Assembly: GCF_019931195.1 (NCBI RefSeq) | Contig: NZ_JAIOUO010000004.1 | Coordinates: 310,001 to 374,000 of the forward strand | Reading direction: 5' to 3' | Length of the DNA: 64,000 nt | DNA from: Marinobacter sp. F4216 | GTDB taxonomy: Bacteria; Pseudomonadota; Gammaproteobacteria; Pseudomonadales; Oleiphilaceae | Part shown: in pieces, positions 1 to 8,230 of the stretch | How the letters are laid out: every line of letters starts with the position of its first letter | Position numbering within the stretch: the stretch's first letter is position 1 | Made by a program: the position numbers and the translations under genes | The notes under the pieces: generated by a model | The model's input: only the letters and a program-made list of their open reading frames with translations | Told to the model about the DNA's origin: nothing | Databases searched by the model: none

Positions 1-1
1 C

Positions 2-172
2 GGCGGTACGCTGGATACTGCGGGCATGCTGTTTACCAACCGGTGCTCATGGGCGCACACTCTGGCGGCCTGTGCGCTGGTGATGGACAAGCCTCCCGGC
101 GAGTGGCTGTCGGCAGCGGAACTGGCCGCCGTAGAGGGCCGGGGCACCCCTGGGGTGATCACCGGGGTTTAG
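2..172 (+). CDS. C-terminal end of an unidentified protein (partial)
   Basis: An open reading frame enters from the left edge and stops with TAG at 170-172, giving the last 56 residues of a protein that begins outside the window. The frame is open throughout and is followed directly by a strong hairpin, so it is probably a real gene end. The visible tail contains the pieces TAGMLFTNRCSWAH and LVMDKPPGEWLSAAEL and ends in GVITGV. I do not recognise the family. No transmembrane segment or metal-binding motif is evident. It is convergent with the Yip1-type gene. Confidence 0.55.
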   Translation, partial: GGTLDTAGMLFTNRCSWAHTLAACALVMDKPPGEWLSAAELAAVEGRGTPGVITGV

Positions 173-188
173 CGCCCTGACACGAAAA

Positions 189-214
189 AGGGAGCTCCCA
201 AGCTCCCCTCTTTG
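189..214. terminator. Bidirectional intrinsic terminator between convergent genes
   Basis: A 7-bp stem, GGGAGCT at 190-196 and AGCTCCC at 201-207, closes a 4-nt loop. It is preceded by an A run and followed by CTCTTT, so it can work on both strands. It lies between the gene ending at 172 and the minus-strand gene ending at 277. Confidence 0.7.
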
Positions 215-276
215 ATTACGGTCATGGTAAACCGGCGGCACGGCCAGGCTCTTCCCGATACCCGACCGGCCTCACG

Positions 277-888
277 TCACCCGCTGACGAACACCGGGCC
301 AACACCCCAGTTCCAAAGGATCACCGAGCCAACCCGTGTGGTGACCAGAATCACCAGAGCCACGGTGAGGATTGCACCACCGTAGAAGACCGCGCGGTCT
401 TTTTCTACGCCCATGACGATCGGCAAGCCGTCATACATGAGCCACGCCCCGTAACAGGCCGCCGCCAGAAAGACGATGGCGTTGAACCAGGGCACCGGAT
501 AAAGGAGGGCAAAGCCCGCCAGGAACAAAGGCGTGCACGAATAGGCCGCCAGCGCGATACCGTAGGAGGGCACGTGTTCTTCCCTCGCTCCGTAGGTTTT
601 GGCCATCCAGTTAACGGCATAACCGAGGGCAAACACCCCGACCAACATGGCGATGTAGGTCAGGACGCTTAACTGCAGCGCACTTATTTGAGTCAACTTG
701 ATCAGGCGATCGTTTCCGACCGTCCAGCCAAAGAAGGCGGTCGAGATGTAGGCACAGATTGGAGCAATGGCTGCGAGAACAACCACGTAGGCCACGTACA
801 GTCGGCGAGGAGTTTCGTGTTCTTTTCGAATGGAAGCCCACTCTTCGTCCGGGTGGGTGAATAAACCAAACGCGTGAGTCAGGAGCAT
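277..888 (-). CDS. Yip1-family integral membrane protein
   Basis: A 203-residue hydrophobic protein with about five predicted membrane spans, resembling the Yip1/DUF1282 family (E. coli YohC type). The N-terminal stretch LLTHAFGLFTHPDEEWASI, with its conserved PDEEW, followed by alternating hydrophobic segments, is typical. Family members are inner-membrane proteins of poorly defined role. The start ATG at 888 has a purine-rich AAAGGGGG just upstream on the minus strand. The gene stands alone: the next minus-strand gene ends about 200 bases upstream and a terminator lies beyond its stop. Assignment rests on overall pattern, since the family has no catalytic motif. Confidence 0.75.
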   Translation of the reverse strand: MLLTHAFGLFTHPDEEWASIRKEHETPRRLYVAYVVVLAAIAPICAYISTAFFGWTVGNDRLIKLTQISALQLSVLTYIAMLVGVFALGYAVNWMAKTYGAREEHVPSYGIALAAYSCTPLFLAGFALLYPVPWFNAIVFLAAACYGAWLMYDGLPIVMGVEKDRAVFYGGAILTVALVILVTTRVGSVILWNWGVGPVFVSG

Positions 889-1088
889 GGACGACCCCCT
901 TTAGAGACCTATTGTTAATATTATGAGATACGGGTAGGCAAATTGCTCAGATCAACCCACCTCCCTCAATTTAAATATAGACAAGATCAAAGGAGCCGAA
1001 AGGGAATTCGGTAAAAATTTGCTGCCTGTCTCACCTCGCGGCAAGTGATCGCCCGATGGAGCTCCATGGGCGATCGACAGGATCACAA
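889..1088. other. Intergenic region with a strong dyad at 1047-1075
   Basis: No gene is supported in this 200-base gap between two minus-strand genes. It should hold the promoter of the Yip1-family gene. At 1047-1075 an almost perfect dyad pairs GATCGCCC with GGGCGATC around the palindrome ATGGAGCTCCAT, with one bulged G. It lies just downstream of the glutathione transferase stop on the minus strand, but no U run follows it. It may be a 3'-end hairpin or a protein-binding palindrome. Confidence 0.5.
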
Positions 1089-1661
1089 TCAGCCGCGTGG
1101 ATCGGTACGGGCTACCCAGGGCTCGTCCTGATGGCGATCCCGGAATGACAGCAGACTCTCGATGCCGGTCCACTCCACGAGGCTGCGGAAATCCAGCCAG
1201 TCGACCAGGCAATACAGGCACATGGAGGGATAATCCCAGTCGTCGAAGTGCCCATCATCAACCATGGCGGCGAGGGTGCGCAGCGTCGTCAGGATGCGCT
1301 CCCGCTGCAGGTTGTAAAACATCAGGTCCTGCCCCGTGTCGATACCCGAGCGCTCGGAGAGCAGCATAATGACGGCCGAGTCGTTGGCACCATCGATCAG
1401 CGTCAACTGATTTTGCTGGTCCCAGGTCAGCGGATCCCGGCCCTGCTTTGCGCTGATGTACCGGGCAATAATCCGGGAGTCATAGATCTCCTGCCCTTCG
1501 TCTTCCAGCACCGGAATTTTCAGGGTTGGATTGGTTTTTCGCAGTTCATCCCGGCCTTCACCATAAATATCCAGATTCACGAACTCGTGGGGCTCCTCCC
1601 CCAGCAGGATTCGAATACGCCGGACGTAGGGCGAGGTGGTCGATCCAATCAGCTTCATCAT
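1089..1661 (-). CDS. Glutathione S-transferase family protein
   Basis: A 190-residue protein with a thioredoxin-like N-terminal half beginning MMKLIGSTTSPYVRRIRILL, where S/TSPYVR is the usual glutathione-binding start, and an IPVLEDEG segment around residue 50 with the cis-proline. The C-terminal half is helical. Members conjugate glutathione to electrophiles or act as regulators like SspA; the substrate cannot be told here. The length is slightly short for the family (about 200-220), mainly in the helical domain. It follows the alanine dehydrogenase gene on the same strand after about 20 bases, so the two may be co-transcribed. Confidence 0.85.
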   Translation of the reverse strand: MMKLIGSTTSPYVRRIRILLGEEPHEFVNLDIYGEGRDELRKTNPTLKIPVLEDEGQEIYDSRIIARYISAKQGRDPLTWDQQNQLTLIDGANDSAVIMLLSERSGIDTGQDLMFYNLQRERILTTLRTLAAMVDDGHFDDWDYPSMCLYCLVDWLDFRSLVEWTGIESLLSFRDRHQDEPWVARTDPRG

Positions 1662-1681
1662 GCCTCCCAGTGGATTACAGC

Positions 1682-2800
1682 TTATATTCCCAGCAGGGAT
1701 GCCGGGTTGGTGTACGAATGCCCGGTGGCCTCAGCCACTTCCCGATAGGTGACCTTGCCATCGTAGACGTTCAGACCGGCGAGCAGATGCGGATCATCTT
1801 TCATCGCCTGATCGGCGCCCTTGTTGGCAATGGCTGATATAAACGGCAAGGTCACATTGTTCAGAGCCAGGGTCGAGGTTCTGGCGACAGCCCCGGGCAT
1901 ATTCGCAACGCAGTAATGTACCACGCCATCAACAATATAGGTGGGATCTGCATGAGTGGTCGGTTTCGAGGTTTCCGCACAACCACCCTGATCGATGGCC
2001 ACATCCACCAGCACACTGCCCTCCGGCATCCGACTGATCATGTCCCGAGTAATCAACTTGGGGGCCGACGCGCCCGGAATCAGCACACTGCCTATGACCA
2101 GGTCCGATCGGGTGACGGCCTGATCCAGCGTATGCGCGGTGGAAAACAGAGTCGCGATCCGGTTGCCATAGCGGTGGTCGAGGCTGCGCAGAACCTCCAT
2201 ATCACGATCCAGTACTGTCACCTGGGCGCCCATTCCCACCGCCATCGCCAGGGCGTTCTGGCCAACTACGCCTCCACCCACAATGGTGACATGGGCGGCC
2301 TCGACCCCCGGCACACCACCGAGCAGAACACCGCGGCCACCCACGGACCGTTCGAGGCAGTGGGCACCCGCCTGGATCGACATTCGGCCAGCCACCTCGG
2401 ACATAGGGGCCAGCAGGGGCAGCCGCCCCCAACGGTCGGTCACGGTTTCATAGGCAATGCAGGTTGCCCTGGAAGCCACCAGGTCATCGGTTTGGGGCTT
2501 GTCCGGCGCCAGATGCAGGTAGGTGAACAGTGTCTGACCGGCAGTCAATCGGGCCCGTTCTTCAGCTTGCGGTTCTTTGACCTTGACGATCATTTCCGCC
2601 GCATCAAACACCTCACTCGCGGTATCCAGCAGGCAGGCGCCTGCCTGCTGGTAGTCTTCGTCGGTAAAGCCAATCGCATTGCCTGCGTTTGCCTCGACGA
2701 ATACCTCGTGCCCCTGACCCACCAGTTCATGCACAGCCGCTGGCGTCATGCCCACCCGGTATTCGTGATTCTTGATCTCTTTCGGCACCCCAATTTTCAT
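1682..2800 (-). CDS. ald: Alanine dehydrogenase
   Basis: NAD-dependent L-alanine dehydrogenase interconverting alanine with pyruvate and ammonia. The 372-residue length equals that of the family. The N-terminus [16 protein letters not shown] is nearly invariant. KVKEPQ around residue 75 carries the substrate lysine, LHLAPD around residue 96 the catalytic histidine, and [10 protein letters not shown] around residue 175 is the Rossmann NAD-binding loop. GGAGGTGAGCC lies immediately upstream of the ATG on the minus strand and fixes the start at 2800. The gene is divergent from the dienelactone hydrolase gene and probably heads a two-gene unit with the glutathione transferase. The enzyme is cytoplasmic and usually hexameric. 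Confidence 0.95.
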   Translation of the reverse strand: MKIGVPKEIKNHEYRVGMTPAAVHELVGQGHEVFVEANAGNAIGFTDEDYQQAGACLLDTASEVFDAAEMIVKVKEPQAEERARLTAGQTLFTYLHLAPDKPQTDDLVASRATCIAYETVTDRWGRLPLLAPMSEVAGRMSIQAGAHCLERSVGGRGVLLGGVPGVEAAHVTIVGGGVVGQNALAMAVGMGAQVTVLDRDMEVLRSLDHRYGNRIATLFSTAHTLDQAVTRSDLVIGSVLIPGASAPKLITRDMISRMPEGSVLVDVAIDQGGCAETSKPTTHADPTYIVDGVVHYCVANMPGAVARTSTLALNNVTLPFISAIANKGADQAMKDDPHLLAGLNVYDGKVTYREVAEATGHSYTNPASLLGI

Positions 2801-2963
2801 GGCTCACCTCCAGGATTCGACAAATTCGTGTACCTGAGCCTCAATTGTAGTCAAAAGGCACAACATCGAAGCCCTCCTGAATGGGCAGAGGTCCGGGCAT
2901 CGGATGCGCCCTTTTGCTCGTATCAGACTCTCGCAAACAGGATGAATCACAAGGAGCAGGATC

Positions 2964-3767
2964 ATGACGAGACTTACAGCACTTGCCTCCGCCGCAACCC
3001 TGGCTATGGCATTGATCGGCCAACAGGCAACGGCAGCCATGAAAACCGAGACCATCGAATACCGGATCGGCGATGAAACCTTCTCGGGATTCATGGCCTG
3101 GGATGACGAGTTTGACGGCAAGCGTCCCGGCATACTGTTAGTCCACGAGTGGTGGGGGCACAACGAGTTTGTTCGGGAGCAGGCCAAGAAGCTGGCCAAA
3201 GAGGGCTATACCGCCTTTGCACTGGACATGTACGGCAAGGGCAAGCTCGCGGAGCATCCGGATACGGCCAAGCAGTTCATGCAGGAAGCCACGAGCAACT
3301 TCGAACAACTCAAGGAGCGCTTCCTCGCGGCCAAAGGCCTGCTCGAAGAACATGACACCGTCGATGGCAGCAAGATTGCCGCCCAGGGATATTGCTTTGG
3401 TGGCGCAGTGGTGCTGAATATGGCCCGTAGCGGTGTGGATCTGGACGGCGTGGTCAGCTATCACGGCTCACTGGCCAGCCCGATCAAGGCGGAACCGGAC
3501 AAGGTCAAAGCCCGGGTTCAGGTGTACACCGGGGGCGCAGACCAGATGGTGCCGCCCGAACAGGTAGCCGGACTGGTGGAGGAAATGCAACTGGCCGGCG
3601 TGGACCTGACCCTGGTCACCTTCCCGGACGCTTTACACTCGTTCACCAACCCCGGAGCCGACAAGATTGCCGAACAGTTTGGCCTGCCCATTGGCTACGA
3701 CAAAAATGCCGCCATGCGCTCCTGGCAAGGCACACTGGATTTCTACAACGCCATATTCAGTCAGTAA
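2964..3767 (+). CDS. Exported dienelactone hydrolase family protein
   Basis: A 267-residue alpha/beta hydrolase. The first 25 residues are a signal peptide with basic start MTR, hydrophobic core and ATAA cleavage site, so it is probably periplasmic. The nucleophile elbow GYCFGG near residue 140 carries the cysteine typical of dienelactone hydrolases rather than serine. GGADQMVPPE supplies the acidic residue and DALHSFTNP the histidine. Characterised members hydrolyse dienelactones in chlorocatechol breakdown, but exported relatives are widespread in marine bacteria and their substrates are unknown. AAGGAG sits about 8 bases before the ATG. The gene is monocistronic and ends in a hairpin shared with the convergent acyltransferase gene. 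Confidence 0.85.
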   Translation: MTRLTALASAATLAMALIGQQATAAMKTETIEYRIGDETFSGFMAWDDEFDGKRPGILLVHEWWGHNEFVREQAKKLAKEGYTAFALDMYGKGKLAEHPDTAKQFMQEATSNFEQLKERFLAAKGLLEEHDTVDGSKIAAQGYCFGGAVVLNMARSGVDLDGVVSYHGSLASPIKAEPDKVKARVQVYTGGADQMVPPEQVAGLVEEMQLAGVDLTLVTFPDALHSFTNPGADKIAEQFGLPIGYDKNAAMRSWQGTLDFYNAIFSQ

Positions 3768-3775
3768 GCACCGAC

Positions 3776-3796
3776 CCTGGCCGTCCCCCGGCCAGG
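3776..3796. terminator. Hairpin terminator between convergent genes
   Basis: CCTGGCCG at 3776-3783 pairs with CGGCCAGG at 3789-3796 around a 5-nt loop, followed on the plus strand by ATTTCCTT. It sits between the stop codons of the dienelactone hydrolase gene (3767) and the acyltransferase gene (3803). Confidence 0.65.
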
Positions 3797-3802
3797 ATTT
3801 CC

Positions 3803-4501
3803 TTACGACAAGGCAGAGCCAATGGTGTCCCGCACCGCTTTCATGAGGGGCTCGATTGGCTCGTCCCCCACAACCACCGGCGGGTGAATCACAATGTCGA
3901 TAACACCGGGGCTGAACGCCGCGTGCCCTTTCGGCAAGCGGTCGTGGGAACCTCTGACGGTGACCGGCAGAATCGGCAATCCGCTCTGACCGGCGATCAC
4001 AAAACCGCCCGGTTTGAACGGCAGAAGCTCTCCGTCCCAGGATCGGGTGCCTTCGGGGAACATCAGGATACTGGTGCCATCCGGCAACTGAGCGACGCCG
4101 TTTTTGATACTCTCCAGGGCGTCACTGCCCTTCGAGCGGTCAATAAACAGATTTCGTGATGTCTCCAGTGCCAGCCCGAACAGAGGCACCTTGCGAAGTT
4201 CCTTTTTGATGACCCAGCGATATTGCAGCCCAAGCGACAACACCAGCGCGGGCGGGTCGAAGTAGGAGGCATGGTTGCTCAAGATAACGTATTTCTGGTC
4301 AGGCTGGATGTGCTCCTTGCCGGTAACCCGCAGCCGGATGCCGCACACCTTCAAAATACACCAGGCAAAAACCTGAGTTCCGTGAAAGGCGGCGTCGCCA
4401 CGTTTGCCCAGCAAGGCCGCGACAACAATCGGACCAAACAGCGCAAGCGTGAGCACGACAGCCCAGCTACAAATCCACACCGCTTTTAGCAGATTCAGCA
4501 T
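3803..4501 (-). CDS. 1-acyl-sn-glycerol-3-phosphate acyltransferase (PlsC family)
   Basis: A 232-residue membrane-bound acyltransferase that transfers a second acyl chain to lysophosphatidic acid or a related acceptor. An N-terminal hydrophobic segment (about residues 8-31) is followed by the HX4D motif NHASYFD, with H77 and D82 catalytic, and by the acceptor-binding block FPEGTRS at 148-154. A PVTVRGS-like segment near residue 180 completes the pattern. It is one of two paralogues in this window; the other is at 62364-63080. The gene appears monocistronic, separated from the cold shock gene by a terminator. Which paralogue is the main PlsC cannot be decided from sequence alone. Confidence 0.88.
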   Translation of the reverse strand: MLNLLKAVWICSWAVVLTLALFGPIVVAALLGKRGDAAFHGTQVFAWCILKVCGIRLRVTGKEHIQPDQKYVILSNHASYFDPPALVLSLGLQYRWVIKKELRKVPLFGLALETSRNLFIDRSKGSDALESIKNGVAQLPDGTSILMFPEGTRSWDGELLPFKPGGFVIAGQSGLPILPVTVRGSHDRLPKGHAAFSPGVIDIVIHPPVVVGDEPIEPLMKAVRDTIGSALS

Positions 4502-4618
4502 GAAGAGATTCCTGCAACTCTCGACAACGTAAGCAAGCTACACGGTAACAAGCTTGCTCAGAGCTTACACAGGAAATATAAAGCGGCACAACCGACAACA
4601 TGCCAAAAGACAGGCATT

Positions 4619-4646
4619 AAAAAAGGCAGCCGAAGCTGCCTTTTTT
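4619..4646 (-). terminator. Intrinsic terminator of the cold shock gene
   Basis: AAAAAAGGCAGC and GCTGCCTTTTTT form a perfect 12-bp dyad with a CGAA tetraloop. It lies 32 bases after the cold shock gene stop on the minus strand and ends in a run of six U. Confidence 0.9.
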
Positions 4647-4677
4647 CAAGCGGTTACTGCCTGTAATCCATTAGGAA

Positions 4678-4905
<228 letters not shown>

Positions 4906-5054
4906 TCACATAATCTATAGCCTGACGCCTTCATGGCTCAGACCGGGGGTAGGGAAAAACTGAAATCGCGGAATCAAAAACAGGGACGGTCACTACTAAC
5001 TGCGGAAGTACGCCTTATTCATGAATTGCATTACGAATCTTTCCTTACCGAGCC

Positions 5055-5083
5055 ACTCTACTCCTGAACCAAAGTGATGCCAA
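5055..5083 (-). promoter_or_regulatory. Predicted promoter of the cold shock gene with long leader
   Basis: On the minus strand TTGGCA (5078-5083) and TAGAGT (5055-5060) are separated by exactly 17 bases, a good sigma70 layout. Transcription would start near 5048, giving a leader of about 164 nt before the ATG at 4884. Leaders of that length are a known feature of cold-regulated csp mRNAs. The region 4885-5134 holds no other gene. Confidence 0.5.
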
Positions 5084-5134
5084 GAGATATTTCAATAATT
5101 TAAGTACGTACTCGTACCCACGACAGGGAGGCCT

Positions 5135-5530
5135 CTAGGTCCTCAACAGACCATAGCTGTACAGACCAAGAGCCGTCATAATCAGCGAGCCAACCACGTG
5201 AGCCAGAACACCGGCCAGCGCCATTCCCCACTTGCCTTCCTGAAGGGCGGAAAACATTTCCAGTGAAAAGGTCGAGAACGTCGTCAGCGCCCCGCACAGG
5301 CCGGTGATGGCGAACAGCCGCCACTCCGGAGAGAGGCTGCTACCCGTGCTGAAGTACCCGATCAAAAAGCCAACAAACCAGCCGCCGGCCAGGTTGGCCA
5401 CCAGAGTACCCAGGGGAATCGGGTGGTAATTGCTGTTCAGCCAGAGTCCCAGCGCCCACCGCAGATTGGCACCTATGACCGCTCCGGCACTCACCGCCAA
5501 TACGGAAAGCCACATGCGTCTGATATCCAT
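5135..5530 (-). CDS. crcB: Fluoride channel CrcB/Fluc
   Basis: A 131-residue inner-membrane protein with four hydrophobic spans that exports fluoride as a dual-topology dimer. GLCGALTTFSTF around residues 77-88 matches the family signature that lines the pore, and the early asparagine-containing segment GANLRWALG is also conserved. A single gene encodes it, as expected for a homodimer. I looked upstream for the fluoride riboswitch and did not see its core. The ribosome binding site is weak. The gene lies between the fadE terminator and the cold shock promoter, on the same strand as both. Confidence 0.93.
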   Translation of the reverse strand: MDIRRMWLSVLAVSAGAVIGANLRWALGLWLNSNYHPIPLGTLVANLAGGWFVGFLIGYFSTGSSLSPEWRLFAITGLCGALTTFSTFSLEMFSALQEGKWGMALAGVLAHVVGSLIMTALGLYSYGLLRT

Positions 5531-5602
5531 TCACGTTGAAACTGCACCGCCGGGCGGCAACCAGATTTCAGTATGCCGACATAAAACCAACAAGTTAAGA
5601 CC

Positions 5603-5633
5603 AAAAAAAGAGGGGCACCGATCGGTGCCCCTC
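5603..5633 (-). terminator. Intrinsic terminator of fadE
   Basis: The 24-nt perfect palindrome at 5610-5633 (GAGGGGCACCGA and its complement) is followed on the minus strand by seven U. It lies 24 bases after the fadE stop and separates fadE from crcB. Confidence 0.92.
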
Positions 5634-5656
5634 CACTGACTTTCAATGCCTTGCCA

Positions 5657-8107
5657 TCAGGCTGCGTTGTGTTTGATGACCGCTTTCTTGTTACTGGCGA
5701 ACTCATCAAAGGCAAAGTCGTCCACGGTCAGCATTTCAAGCACCACCGCCTCGTACTTGCGCATGAACTCAGCCTCTTCCTTGCTGAACACATCTGCTTC
5801 CAGAGCCGCCTCGAAGCGATCCTCAGGGTGCAGCGCGGTCATTGGCAGTTCACCCTTGGCGTAAGCTTTGGTGACCTTGCGATACAGCTTTTCGGCCCGG
5901 TCGTAATCTTTAAGCAGACCATTGTACTGTGCCAGCGGGTTTTCAATGCCACCCGCACCTTCGGTCGTCCACACGCCCGCCAACAGCTTGGAGCGGATGG
6001 GCGTATCGGTGGAGACCGCACGGGCGATCTTGCGGGTCAGATCGTCAGCCGGCTCATGCCAACGGCGCCCAAGAGGCAACGTGATGCCCCGAAGCACCAG
6101 AGCTACTGCACGGTTTGGCATGTTGTTCAGGAACTCATCCAGGGCCCGCTCAATACGGTTCAGCAACAGCGTCATGCTGTACTCCATAAGCTCGCGCTCA
6201 CCCTGAGCCGGCTGCCCCTCATGCCAGTTCTTCAACACCATCGAACCCAGATACAGGTTCGACAGCATATCGCCCAAGCGTGCAGAGATCAGCTCGCGCA
6301 TTTTCAGTTCACTGCCCAGCGTCGTCATGGCGGCATCCGAGCAGAGGCCAAAGGCCGCACTGAAGCGGGACAGCGCCTGAGCATATCGACGGCTGGCACT
6401 GTCAAACGGAACCTCCGCACGCCCCAGACCCAGTGCCTGGGTGAAGGAACGGGCGGCGTTGCCGAAGATCAGGCCGGCATGGCCGAAGAAGGCCTTGTCG
6501 AATGCCTGGATGTCATCCGCATCTTTGGCGGCCAGTTCCTTAAGCACATAGGGATGGCATCGGATTGCACCCTGACCGAAGATCATCAGGCTGCGGGTCA
6601 TGATGTTGGCACCCTCAACGGTGATGGACACCGCCGCACCACTGAAGCTGGTGCCCAGGTAGTTGCGGGGACCCAGGGTAACCGCCTTGCCACCATGGAC
6701 ATCCATGGCGTCCGTGAGCACGTCACGCTGGAACTCGGTCAAATGGTATTTCAGGATCGCAGACGGCACTGCCGGCTTCTCACCCTGATCAATCATGTTC
6801 GCGGTGTGATTGACCGCGGACTGGGCGATGTAGGTTTTGCCCGCAATACGAGCCAGTGGCTCCTGCACGCCCTCCATGTCGGCCACCGGCGTATTGAACT
6901 GGCGGCGAACCCGGGTGAAGCCACCCGAAGTGCCCGCTGTATAGGCTGCAATGCCGGCCGCGCCGGATGGCAGCGTAATGCAGCGACCCACCGACAGGCA
7001 CTCAACCAGCATACGCCAGCCTTCGCCCGCCATATCCTGCCCACCGATGATGTAGTCCAGCGGGATGAACACGTCCTTGCCCTTGATCGGGCCGTTCATG
7101 AACGGCTGGCCGATCGGGCAATGACGGCGGCCGATCTCCATGCCCTTGGTATCCCGGGGGATCAGGGCACAGGTGATGCCGATGTCTTTCTCTTTGCCCA
7201 GGAGGCCGTCCGGATCAAACATCCGGAACGCCAGTCCAACCACCGTGGCAATCGGCGCCAGGGTGATCCAGCGTTTTTCGAAGTTGAGCTTGATACCAAC
7301 GACTTCCTTGCCATTGAACTTGCCCTTGCACACGATGCCGGTATCCGGAATGGAAGTCGCATCGGAGCCAGCCCGCGGGCCAGTCAGGCCAAAACAGGGA
7401 ATGTCACGCCCGTCGGCCAGACGCGGCAGGTAATGGTTCTTCTGCTCATCGGTACCGTACTTGACCAGCAACTCGCCCGGGCCGAGTGAGTTGGGCACAC
7501 CCACGGACACCATCAGCATTTCGTTGGCGGCCAGTTTTTGGAGCACAGCTGTCTGTGCCTTGGCAGAGAAGCCCAGCCCGCCAAATTCCTTGGGGATGAT
7601 CATGCCGAAGAACTTCTCTTTCTTCAGAAAATCCCACAGTTCCTTGGGCAGATCAGCACGCTCGATGGCCAGGTCCCATGCGTTACACATGGAGATCGCC
7701 TCGGTGCACTGGTTATCGACGAAGGCCTGCTCTTCTTCCCGCAAGCCGTCGTGGCGGTTGGACAACAGGCTGCGCCAGTTGGGCTGCCCGGTGAATAACT
7801 CGCCATCCCATCCAACAGTGCCGGCCTCAAGGGCCACTTTCTCAGTGGCGGATACCTTCGGCGCCACCTTCTTGAACATGGCGAAAATTTTCGGCGTCAA
7901 CCACCCCTGACGGAAGCCTGGCAGGCCTGCTGCTGCCGTTGCGCCGGCACCCAGGAACAGAACCAGGGTCAGCCATCCAGAGCCAAAGATCCACGACACA
8001 ATGCCCACCGCGACCATGACACCAATGGCCGGCATGGCTCCGGCCTCACGGCGCATGACGATCAGCAGACCAGCCAGCGCCACCAGAAAAAGAATGAAAG
8101 TCATCAT
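5657..8107 (-). CDS. fadE: Acyl-CoA dehydrogenase FadE
   Basis: The first enzyme of fatty acid beta-oxidation, an FAD-dependent dehydrogenase forming trans-2-enoyl-CoA. The 816-residue length matches the long FadE class (E. coli 814), well above the 380-residue common type. Hydrophobic segments fill the first 75 residues, as in membrane-associated FadE. LTGPRAGSDATSIPDTG around residue 245 and the flavin-binding region with DVHGGKAV near 500 are typical, and a C-terminal domain of about 200 residues is specific to this class. It is transcribed alone, closed by a strong terminator. A short dyad at 8153-8166 in its upstream region may be an operator. Confidence 0.95.
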   Translation of the reverse strand: MMTFILFLVALAGLLIVMRREAGAMPAIGVMVAVGIVSWIFGSGWLTLVLFLGAGATAAAGLPGFRQGWLTPKIFAMFKKVAPKVSATEKVALEAGTVGWDGELFTGQPNWRSLLSNRHDGLREEEQAFVDNQCTEAISMCNAWDLAIERADLPKELWDFLKKEKFFGMIIPKEFGGLGFSAKAQTAVLQKLAANEMLMVSVGVPNSLGPGELLVKYGTDEQKNHYLPRLADGRDIPCFGLTGPRAGSDATSIPDTGIVCKGKFNGKEVVGIKLNFEKRWITLAPIATVVGLAFRMFDPDGLLGKEKDIGITCALIPRDTKGMEIGRRHCPIGQPFMNGPIKGKDVFIPLDYIIGGQDMAGEGWRMLVECLSVGRCITLPSGAAGIAAYTAGTSGGFTRVRRQFNTPVADMEGVQEPLARIAGKTYIAQSAVNHTANMIDQGEKPAVPSAILKYHLTEFQRDVLTDAMDVHGGKAVTLGPRNYLGTSFSGAAVSITVEGANIMTRSLMIFGQGAIRCHPYVLKELAAKDADDIQAFDKAFFGHAGLIFGNAARSFTQALGLGRAEVPFDSASRRYAQALSRFSAAFGLCSDAAMTTLGSELKMRELISARLGDMLSNLYLGSMVLKNWHEGQPAQGERELMEYSMTLLLNRIERALDEFLNNMPNRAVALVLRGITLPLGRRWHEPADDLTRKIARAVSTDTPIRSKLLAGVWTTEGAGGIENPLAQYNGLLKDYDRAEKLYRKVTKAYAKGELPMTALHPEDRFEAALEADVFSKEEAEFMRKYEAVVLEMLTVDDFAFDEFASNKKAVIKHNAA

Positions 8108-8152
8108 AGGTTCTCTCTGTCACCCGTATTTCGGAAACACATTAAGACTAAA

Positions 8153-8166
8153 GTTGGTACGCCAAC
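8153..8166. promoter_or_regulatory. Candidate operator dyad upstream of fadE
   Basis: GTTGG TACG CCAAC is a perfect 5+4+5 dyad located 46 bases upstream of the fadE start, in the 123-base gap after rapA. Fatty-acid genes are often controlled by TetR- or GntR-type repressors at such sites, but this dyad is short and does not match a consensus I can name with confidence. Confidence 0.3.
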
Positions 8167-8230
8167 AGTACCGCATCAGATGAAAGCTGAACAGCCAGCG
8201 ATCACCAGAGAGCCAAGCGGCTCACACTGA

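Noticed and set aside
5531..5602. Fluoride riboswitch before crcB
   Set aside because: The leader lacks the conserved core of the riboswitch and is very short.
5651..7489. Long plus-strand reading frame of about 610 codons opposite fadE
   Set aside because: It is antisense to fadE, has no recognisable domain and no ribosome binding site. Frames of this kind are common shadows in GC-rich genes.
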